This document shows, one piece after another, positions 1-8,800 of a stretch of DNA of 24,356 bases; the first letter of the stretch is position 1, and the number at the start of each line of letters is the position of its first letter. The stretch is from the NCBI GenBank assembly GCA_000226015.1, contig JH154278.1, forward strand, positions 23,292-47,647, written 5' to 3'. The position numbers and the translations under genes are program-made. Below the pieces are notes generated by a model. That model did not search any database and was not told the DNA's origin. It saw only the letters and a list, made by a program, of their open reading frames with translations. Source of the DNA: Mnemiopsis leidyi (Eukaryota; Ctenophora; Tentaculata; Lobata; Bolinopsidae).

Positions 1-54
1 ATTTGTAATAGCAAGCCCAAGCTACTTCTAAAAGAGAACAGTCCCTTTCTATCA

Positions 55-400
55 GTTAGCCTCATTTAATCCTCCTTAAAATGCCAAACATTCGGGGGTC
101 GGATGACCTGGGTGCAGCAATAGTGAACTGAGGAGTTATTTACGACAGGGTCAGCACATAATTCTTATTTATAAGCAATAACAACGAAAAATTTGCGACT
201 TTTTGTTAGCCTCATTTTGCCCTCTCATAATGAGAAATCTTCCCTCTTTTCTTCAGATTCTAAATCGCCATGATCAAGAGGTTCAAACTGACATGCCACC
301 CACTTTATATTTTACTTATAAAGCAATGATAATCACGTCGCAAACCCACCTTTAAAGACATGCTGTTAGCCTCTATTTGACCTCGGCTAAATGTAACCAC
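55..400. repeat. Degenerate ~155-bp tandem repeat, three copies
   Basis: The phrase GTTAGCCTC followed by a T-rich stretch and CCTC recurs at 55, 205 and 365, at intervals of 150 and 160 bases. The sequence before copies two and three also matches (a TATAA-AGCAAT stretch, then GCGAC or GTCGCAAAC). This looks like an old, diverged satellite whose start lies outside the window. Confidence 0.55.
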
Positions 401-723
401 CATGTGATGAATCAATAGTCCAAAGTCTGAACTAGTGGTGTGTGAAATATTTTTACTCTGCCTCAAAAGTCATGGCTGTGACAAACCGACAAAGTCAAAT
501 TTCGAAAATTCGTAAAATTTTCGGCGCACAATCCTAATGACAATGATCTATTACTAAAGTAATATCACTCCAGTGGTATTACTACGGTGTAATTACTATA
601 TTAATTTTACTGAAAAATTAGCAAAGTAATGCAACTGAAGTTGAATAATAACAATAACATAAATCAATGGAGATATATATGATTAAGATACAAAGAATTG
701 TTGATTAGTGTAAAGAGTAATTT

Positions 724-859
724 AAGAAACTAAGGGAGTATTGAGTCATTTATTAGTATTACATTTTCTTTATCCCATTCTCATTCTTAAAGAAACTAAG
801 GGAGTATTGAGTCATTTATTAGTACATATTACATTTTCTTTATCCCATTCTCATTCTTA
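724..859. repeat. Tandem duplication, 66 and 70 bp
   Basis: Bases 724-789 and 790-859 are near-identical. Both begin AAGAAACTAAGGGAGTATTG and end CCCATTCTCATTCTTA. The second copy carries a 4-base insertion (ACAT) in the middle. The near-identity points to a recent local duplication. Confidence 0.9.
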
Positions 860-1418
860 GAGAATTTGACAAACCGGCTACATTTTTGTATTTTTTCCAC
901 TCTTCCGCTTGCTCTTTTAAATCATGCAGGTACAACCAGCTATCGTCATCGATCAGTTATTGATGATCCGTTTCTCCGCGACCATTTCCAAACAGCACCA
1001 TATAACCTTTCGCAGTTTCGCATCACAACATAAACAACAATAGTCGGAACATTGCGACAAATGTTTTAAAGCTTCCCTGATCCTTACTTCCTAGTATTGT
1101 AGACTGTAGCGTGTGCAAGCTTGTGCTTACAGTTAACAGTGCTTACACATTCACATCTCTGGAAGGTTGCTCTTATTTGTTTGTTCGATCAATATTCATG
1201 TTAAAAACTTTAAAGTCATTACACGACGACCGATTATATTTTAATAATCTTACTTTTAGCTTATCATTTAACGCGTTTTTATTTGTTGTAAGATAGAAAC
1301 AGCTACAGCATACAGTTCAGTTTGTGACAAACCAAAAATAACGAAAAACAACCTCAGCTATCTGTTCACGGGTATGTCGAATTCTCAAGCGATCATGTGA
1401 TTTGGTCTCCAAAACTAC

Positions 1419-3377
1419 ATGCTTGGTAACATCTACTCGGGTTGTTGTTGCTTTACCAGGTATTACCCCAGACCCACTTATCAGGAGCTTGATGATGTTG
1501 ATGTGAAGGCTCATAATCAGGGAGAAGAAGAAAATCTGAACAAGACAGCTGTAGGAGCTGAACTGGATTACAGATCTACCGTGATTTCAAACCCTTCCTC
1601 TTCCTCCTTCGAAGTTGAGGACAGCGAGGAGAATGAGGAGATAGTCAAACTGAGCACTGATTTGTACAACATTAACAACCTTAACAACCACTTCAACGAG
1701 AACGGTAGTGCAAGTTCCAAGAAGAAATCGGAAAGGGAAAAGACACGTGCTCCGTCAGCCTTCGCAATAAAGTCTGACGTTTCTGTGCAACTGAGTTCTT
1801 GGCAATCCGCCAGCTTCGCAATGGCACATGCGTCTGTTTCCACGGTAGGAAGAAAGAAATCCAGCTGCTTAGATATAGACTCAGCTGAAGAAGTACAATC
1901 TGTTTGCAGTTCATTGTCAGAAGAGCACCATCTCGAGGAGGAACGTTCTGGCAGGGCTTCCCCACTTGGTCAACTTGGTCAACTAAGGAAGAAATTCAGC
2001 GAGAGTAGTTTTGGGGAAACACTGAAAAGCTCTTTAACAATGAACCAGAAACTGAGAGAAACTAAGCAGAGCGATAATAACATTATGAAGGATAATGAGG
2101 ACGAATTTAAACCTCAACCGCAAGAAGAAGAAGCTGATCAAGAAGAGGAAGAAAGAGCAAGCCATCGGGTTGCTTCAGTTGCTAATCTGCCGGAAGACTT
2201 AGAAATGACAATAGTTGAGGAGAATGTTGACACTGACACTGACTCCCCAGGAATCCTCAAAAATAATATCATATCACCAGTGATGCAGCCGATTAAGACA
2301 TTTCTTGGAGTTTTTTCCAGTTGTGACCAAGCTGAACCAGAAACTCCGATGGAAACGGTCGGTTGTGTGGCAGAAGAGGAACCAGAAACAGTAGAAGAAA
2401 TTGAAAAGAACGAGGTGGGTAGTAGTGAGAGCGATCCTGAAGAATCGTCCTCCTACTCTATTGCCACTTCAGATATCAGTACCGACCCTAGCAGTGAGGA
2501 TGACAGAGCCGGAATCCAGGAATCTTTCTTTCCAGAACTGTACCAGACACAGGCAACCAAGACCACGAATCACTCGGAAGTTGAAAGTATAACAGCCAAG
2601 CGGCTGACCAGACAAGATTCCTGGGTGGGAAGGTATCCCGTTCTTAAACCTGACGAAGACTCCTCTTCAATCGCTACTGACGAATTATCAGAAACAACTA
2701 ACGATGTCAGCAGTTCTCAAATGCCGCGATCTGGTCAATCAGATCTTGAGGATGAAATGTCAGTATCAAGTGTGTCAGACTACGAAAGGTTGTCAGGTCG
2801 TGAAAGTGATCTGGAGATAGAAAGTTCGGGAAAGGAAGAACCCGAATTTAACGATGAATCAAGGATCAATCAAAAGCAGGAGCTGGGTGCGATGACCGAG
2901 AAGGGACTACTCTCTAAATTGGAGAGAAAATCCGAAATAGAACAGGTTCCGGAGGGATATTACTCGAACAGTTTCGTACGATACGATCCCAACACTAACG
3001 AATTCATCCGGTACGACGACCCTGAACTAGTTGAAACTGACGGCTCAATGAGGGCTCAACGAAACTCAGAATCCATTTTCCAGCTGGAATCTGACAGCAA
3101 TTTCAGCTTCTCTGGGAGAACCGCGGCAGAGGAAGAAGAAGAAGTTCAGGAAGAAGAAGGTGAAAAGGAAGAAGAGCCGGTGTTGGAGCTTGATAGTCCT
3201 GTTCCTAGCTCATGTATGGACGGCAGTACTATCGTAGGGTCGTGTTGCACAGGAGTGACTGCTGGCTCAGGGGGCGACACATTGCTTAGCGTTAGTAGAA
3301 CAGGGACGGGGAGTGAAGAGGGCAAAAAGAAGGGTGGGCTTGTTTCTAGGTTTAAGAGGAAAATGTTAAAGAAATGA
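1419..3377 (+). CDS. Unrecognised 652-aa acidic, disordered protein with cysteine-rich N-terminus
   Basis: An uninterrupted 652-codon frame. The first ATG is preceded 21 bases upstream by an in-frame TGA (1398-1400), which fixes the start. The N-terminus (MLGNIYSGCCCF) has a CCC cluster typical of palmitoylation sites, followed by a PRPTY stretch. The body is low-complexity, rich in Glu, Asp and Ser with several poly-Glu runs, and contains basophilic phosphorylation-type sites such as RLTRQDSW near residue 397. The most ordered part lies near residues 510-540, where FVRYDP and FIRYDDPEL form a short internal repeat. The last residues (SRFKRKMLKK) are strongly basic. There is no signal peptide or transmembrane span, so I infer a cytoplasmic protein possibly tethered to membrane by acylation. 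I do not recognise a family. It is convergent with the large minus-strand gene. Confidence 0.85.
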   Translation: MLGNIYSGCCCFTRYYPRPTYQELDDVDVKAHNQGEEENLNKTAVGAELDYRSTVISNPSSSSFEVEDSEENEEIVKLSTDLYNINNLNNHFNENGSASSKKKSEREKTRAPSAFAIKSDVSVQLSSWQSASFAMAHASVSTVGRKKSSCLDIDSAEEVQSVCSSLSEEHHLEEERSGRASPLGQLGQLRKKFSESSFGETLKSSLTMNQKLRETKQSDNNIMKDNEDEFKPQPQEEEADQEEEERASHRVASVANLPEDLEMTIVEENVDTDTDSPGILKNNIISPVMQPIKTFLGVFSSCDQAEPETPMETVGCVAEEEPETVEEIEKNEVGSSESDPEESSSYSIATSDISTDPSSEDDRAGIQESFFPELYQTQATKTTNHSEVESITAKRLTRQDSWVGRYPVLKPDEDSSSIATDELSETTNDVSSSQMPRSGQSDLEDEMSVSSVSDYERLSGRESDLEIESSGKEEPEFNDESRINQKQELGAMTEKGLLSKLERKSEIEQVPEGYYSNSFVRYDPNTNEFIRYDDPELVETDGSMRAQRNSESIFQLESDSNFSFSGRTAAEEEEEVQEEEGEKEEEPVLELDSPVPSSCMDGSTIVGSCCTGVTAGSGGDTLLSVSRTGTGSEEGKKKGGLVSRFKRKMLKK

Positions 3378-3600
3378 TGAGATGTTAACACTCTTCTCTG
3401 GATTTCATGTGAAGAAGGAGTGACAGTGTAAAATTTTTAGAGGCCGGGAGCCAAACTGTCACATGTTCTTTCCAGGATTGGAACCGTCAACCGTGCTGAT
3501 GATTTGTATTTTACATGGTTTTCATAATCACAAAACATAGAGTTGTTATATCAATAATTGATGATAATTAATTACAAATTACAAATGAATGGTTTTACAC

Positions 3601-3606
3601 ATTAAA
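3601..3606 (+). terminator. Possible polyadenylation signal ATTAAA
   Basis: ATTAAA, the common variant of AATAAA, lies 224 bases after the stop of the 652-residue gene. No AATAAA is nearer. The assignment rests on position only. Confidence 0.35.
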
Positions 3607-4557
3607 TAACTTCAAATATAATAGAGGAGTCAATGCACTTCAACTTTGAGCACCAAAGCCGCCATCAGTCCGCTTATTGAACAAAACTAATAATATGTGT
3701 TTAATATAAATTTGAATTCACAAGCTTGATAACTACTGCTACAAATCAAAATAACTCACAAAATTTTAACAACATTTAAAATCAAATTCTACAAAAAGTA
3801 TTAAGATAAAAAGCAAAGGACACGTAAAGTAAAAACCACTATTTCGTTCAAGGTTACGACTTTTTTCTTAACTTGACTTATTTGAAATTTACCGTTCAAC
3901 TGAAGATCAAATTCGTGATAATTGTTGCGATAATTTAAGAATATATTGATTATTTCTGATTTCATCGCATTATCGTGTAACTCCGTTTCAGCTAATCCTA
4001 CACTCTCAAGTATTCAGTAAAACTATAACTAAAATGATACTTGATAGCGAGCTAGAGACTGGCGTATATTATGACAATTAATTATGATAACCATAAACGC
4101 CAAATTCAAGTTTCTCGTCACACATGTGACCGTAGGCGTAATCGCTGAATCGCATTGTTGAACCTCGGAAAGACATAGACCTAATTAAAACCACATGGGA
4201 AAATTGGGCAGTAAGGTGTTATATTCGGATGCAATCAGTCGGCCACCTAGATCGCTAACATGCAGAGCTACATTCTCTGTCACCCAATCCAGATATATAC
4301 AACGCAGGACAACTGGTAACCATGACTACGGAGGACTATTCTAGGCCGCGCGTCTCAAAATACGCGCAATGTCGAAGCGCGCAGTTACACTAACTGCTGA
4401 AAAGTAGACTTTAATCAAGAAATTCGTTTCACAATTCACGTTTACTAAACAAATCATATGTGACCGCGTCACTCAATGCATGTCGTAAAGTTTCTGGCCA
4501 ACATTCAACCGTGTGGTCTCATGATCAATCCAGTTAAAACTCATTTCTAACAGCAAG
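3607..4557. other. Intergenic spacer between convergent genes
   Basis: AT-rich spacer with no supported coding exon. A GC-richer patch at 4343-4385 contains several GCGCG motifs. A candidate ATTAAA for the minus-strand gene (TTTAAT on the plus strand, 4410-4415) lies about 143 bases past its stop codon. Confidence 0.5.
4410..4415 (-). terminator. Possible polyadenylation signal ATTAAA for the multi-pass gene
   Basis: TTTAAT on the plus strand reads ATTAAA in the gene's direction, about 143 bases past its stop. The support is position only. Confidence 0.3.
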
Positions 4558-5804
4558 CTAAACATCTTCCTCATCGAACTTTCTGAAGGACAGGACCTGG
4601 CGGTTGTTGTGGTAGGGGGAGGTGCTGGGACGATCAGTTGAGGGAGTTAAGAGAGATCCAGACTGTTGTATACCAGCGTAAGAGGACCTTTTGGCTCTTT
4701 GGGGGGTCGAACTGTAAGGTCCACTAGGACCTGTAATATGAGATACTTTATCAACATTCTTTATAAACGTAGTGTTCTTTATAAACGTAGTGTTAAGATA
4801 TTAATGTTTTTGAGTTAAATCTATAATTAGCAGATCAAATTCACTATGTTTCAAGACCGAACACAATACTAGAAATACCGAGATTTAAAAAACTCCTTTC
4901 GAACAAACCCTTGACAAGACTGTTGTCTAACAGGTTGGAGATGTCCCTGTCGAAGCTGGTATAACTGTTATCTACCAAGAAAGGAGTCTCTCTACTCGAT
5001 ACGAACGACTGGTTTATCGTGTTGGACGTAGAACCCTCAATAAAGGACGAGTCTACCGCTAGTTCAGGGTTACCGACTGGACTTGGAAGTGGATCAGATG
5101 GATCGTGGATTGAACTTTCGGTCAGGACTAGACTGTCGTCCATAAGTAGCGAATCGTTTAGGTTTAGCGCTCCTGCTTCTGCAAAATTCTCCTGTCTTAG
5201 ATACACGGTATTACAATATGGCTAAATGTGGTGAAAGATAAATTGAAAATTTGAAATTAAATCCGCCATATCAAACACACCGCATGGAAAGAATAACCCG
5301 CGTTTGAGTTGCTACCTCTTATCATAGTGCATGTCGTCGTCGTCTTCAAATTCGCTGTCAGTATCGTAGCCTTTGATGCCCTTAGCTTCAGCCAGCTCAC
5401 GACGTACTCTGGTGGTAAAATTGTTTATCTTACTTTCGTACGAAACACGCGAATTATTGAGTACATAAAACTAGGACATCAACTCCGATTACAATCATTG
5501 ACATCGGTACAAACTGCGAAATCGAAATTTGCAGATAAAAACCCCACTACAATACAGCATTTAATATAAGTGATATGTAGCTGTGTGCTGAAATTTAGCC
5601 CCCTACTGGACTAACTACATCTGCCAGGTAACTTTGTATATTTGCTTAATACCTGTCCGCGTGTTTAGAGAGGAACACGCTAAGAGTGTACATCTTGAGA
5701 AGAATTCGTCTACGTTTCGGCGACATCAGAATCAAATCTTCGTCTCGTTGCTTTAGACGTTTTACCAAACACGGTAGTATGGCGTAAAGTTGCCGTGCTG
5801 ATTC
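4558..5804 (-). CDS. Multi-pass membrane gene, exons 14-17 (cytoplasmic tail)
   Basis: Exons: 14 = 5653-5804, 15 = 5316-5408, 16 = 4879-5195, 17 = 4558-4730 (TAG stop at 4558-4560). Phases 0, 2, 2, 1 agree at all joins. Exon 14 encodes a positively charged helical stretch (VKRLKQRDEDLI, SPKRRRILLKMY). Exon 15 is acidic (DSEFEDDDDMHYDK). Exons 16 and 17 are disordered, Ser/Pro-rich, with acidic Leu-containing repeats such as LNDSLLMDDSL and LLDNSLVKG. This composition suggests a cytoplasmic scaffold or trafficking tail, which is inference. Exon 14 is joined to exon 13 across a 3.9-kb intron that hosts the GPCR. Confidence 0.8.
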
Positions 5805-8800
5805 CTGGTAGTTGAAACATATAAACGTGGTGAATCTATTTATGATAATGTAATCCTCATAGGTTGATGATATTAAACAAATTCCGAGTAGTTCTACAAT
5901 TTATTTCTTCATGATTAACACTTTAATTTCTTTCTGAAGACCAAAGAAATTTGTATTTGTATTTGTTTCACCCGGCTTTTACAGTTTTACTGAAGGTCTG
6001 AAGGGGCTCCCATAACATTTGAGATTCTTTGACGGAGACCCTCTTTTAACCCTCAATTACGGTTTCCCGGTCATTCGTTTTAGTCGAAATGACATTTTCA
6101 TTTGATGACATTAAAAGTTTAAACTGCAGTCCCGTCATTCAATAGGCGGTCTTTATTTAATTTTGTGATCGTGTTTCATAAATTATTTAGTACAAATAAA
6201 TCAAAAATTCAAACAATCGACAGTTTTACTACATTATTAAAGTATTAACTCCTTTCTTGGCGGTCTGGCCAGTCTAATCGTCCTTCTTGTACCCGAGGAA
6301 ACAGAGGCAGCAACATTACTCTGTGTAGTACGTCCAATATACATCTTTAACCAGTCCTTAAAACCAACTATCCTTGTAAAATAAACCATTGCGTCTAACG
6401 AAGCGTTTAGGGTGTTCAAGAAACATCTGGAAAACGGCCAAGAGTACCAAAACATCAAGTAGTTAGAAAACGGTCCAGAATTGAGAGCAAATTCGTCTTT
6501 ATAGATTGTAGACAGACAGACGTACAGAACACAAAGAGCAAAAAGTGGCAGGTAGCAGAAAAGAAAGATTCCAGTAAAAATGGTGATGGTGATAGCTGCG
6601 TGGTGATTATGTGTCTGAGTAGAGGGCACCATGGGCTTAGAAAGTAGCGCTGTGATGCTGACGACGAAACTGATCAGAGTTAAAGTGGGCGGCAATCCAG
6701 CTTCGATCGATAGCAAAGCGTACTCTGCTGTCATGAAAGAGCTTTCAAAATTGGTCATATTGCCCATAGTGTCAAAGTAAGGGTAACAGTACCCAGAATC
6801 AGATCCGTAGATCATGACAAAGCCGACAAGGAAACTGCTGACTTGGTGTAATATCAATAAAGCTATGTAGAGGTAGAGTACTGCGATTACAGCACGTTTT
6901 TTCATTATGTGGAAAGGGCGAAGAATCGCAATTGATCTGGAGACACTTAGCAGTACTAGTAGTACAGCCATGGGGTAGAGTTTCGTCAGAATATCGTAAA
7001 TAACAGTCCATGTAGAACAGAATGTAGTATTGTTGAACATACCTGGCTTTCTGGCACTGAAAAATGCTTGGACTACTGGAATCTGACAAAGTCAGATAAG
7101 AATATCAATAGCACAAATGTGTTTGTAAAGTTGTGAAGATAGCTCGGTTTTTCTAAAGAAGTAGAGAAATGCCAGACAGTTACCGAGAAAACCGAATAAA
7201 AGTATGAAAAGGGTGAGATAAGCGAAAGTTAGGTCCAAAGGAACTGATGGTCTAGTAGGCATGTCGTCTAACATCCACACATGGCCAGCAAATGTTTTGT
7301 TCTCAGTCATGGTTTCGTTTTGTCAACGTCTGATTGATAATAAATATTAAAAATCAAATAGATGTGTTGTATATAGAAATAAAAGATGTGTAGTTTATAA
7401 GAAATTGTGCTCTCCTCGAGAAATATGAAACGACGCCAGCAACTCAATAGGAAACAATAAGCGCAAAAGCTGATGCATACCAATTATTACAACAACACTG
7501 AAGATAAAACAAAGCGCAGCCTGGCACAACAAACACTGAAACACAGAGATCAAGGGAGAGTTTCACAAAGCTCTTATAATAGATATTATTAACATCGCAA
7601 TATCATCGTTAGTTATGGAGTACACGGAAGCAGGCAACTTATTATCCATCAGATTAACCCCTTATACCAATTTATCTTATGGTGAAACAGTGCTGGCATA
7701 TTTTTAGAATTGATGAATGTGCAGTGTGCTCTCTGCTCAGAAACTTAAGCAGCACGTGCTCAGACGCTCAGTGCCGCGTATCTCTGCATGCAGTGTAACT
7801 GCAAGTCTTTGCATGAACAAGTTACGTAGAATAACGCCATGAGAATTTCAAATTTGTGTGACGTCATCACGATTATAACCAAGTTTATTTTATATGGCTA
7901 CCCGAGCGATTTAACCTAGAAGACTAGAAAAGTGAAAACGAAACAAATAAACCATCCTTTTCATTGTTATTTTAGAGGTTATCAGCTGGCAACTAAGAAC
8001 TTCTGTAAAGCAAAAGGTAGAAGTATAGTAGCAAAGTAAGACATGTTCGGATGTCTACAGTTAAAACAGGTAAATCATCGGTCACGTGATATAAAATGTC
8101 ACGTGATAAAACTTTTTAACGTGTTTGAACTTTTAAACTGCAACAAGTTTAATCAGAGTTTCAGACAAAGGGATATAGTAAACAGCACAATACAGCGGGT
8201 GAATGCGAAACTCATTTAGATTAAAACAAGATTGTCGTAAAACGAAGTCAAGAAAGAACCTATGGAAGCGCGGTCAAGAAACTTGCTAATCAAATTGGAA
8301 GACAATACACTTTTGTTAGTGGTATTTAAAAATTAAAGTAAAAATCTGATAAATACCAAAAGAAAAATGCAGGTTAATTCACTACCTGAACCAGACAATA
8401 CCGTACTGTTATCAACGTGTGCTCTAGCATAGCAATATTTGCAGTTTTACAATTATGATTGTTACAATACCCACTCCCAGGCTAACATAAATTCACCCCA
8501 GTAGAAAATCCAAACTTCAACTCTTGTTATGAAATTGTGTTGAAATATCTGTCTAAATTTTCACCCCTGAAGGTGTTGAAAGAAGTGGGGTGAAACAATC
8601 AACCTTCAAACTATCACTGTCCACTTCAGAACTTTGGGAAAATAGTGCACGCTAAAAAATCCTCCCGTGCTTCAGTTTTCTGTGAGCTTATGGCTTTAAA
8701 GATTTAGTCCATTAGATACAATTTACTTGATAAAGTAAAGATAAGCTTAACGCTGCGAAGTCGCGGTAAGTATTGAAAAACAGCCATTTTGCTATTTTGG

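Larger units (their letters stand above)
1..1418. other. Non-coding 5' flank with degenerate repeats
   Basis: I see no convincing coding exon on either strand. The first 400 bases hold three diverged copies of a roughly 155-bp unit and 724-859 holds a 66/70-bp tandem duplication, both listed separately. The part nearest the 1419 gene is presumably its promoter and 5' UTR, but I could not pick out a TATA box or initiator with confidence. Confidence 0.6.

Noticed and set aside
7092..7094. Calling the TGA a selenocysteine codon
   Set aside because: I found no convincing SECIS by eye before the likely poly(A) signal, and GPCRs are not known selenoproteins. It is kept only as one hypothesis in the finding.
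7092..7310. A separate 72-residue single-span protein
   Set aside because: It is TM1 and half of TM2 of the GPCR, in frame with the rest after one TGA.
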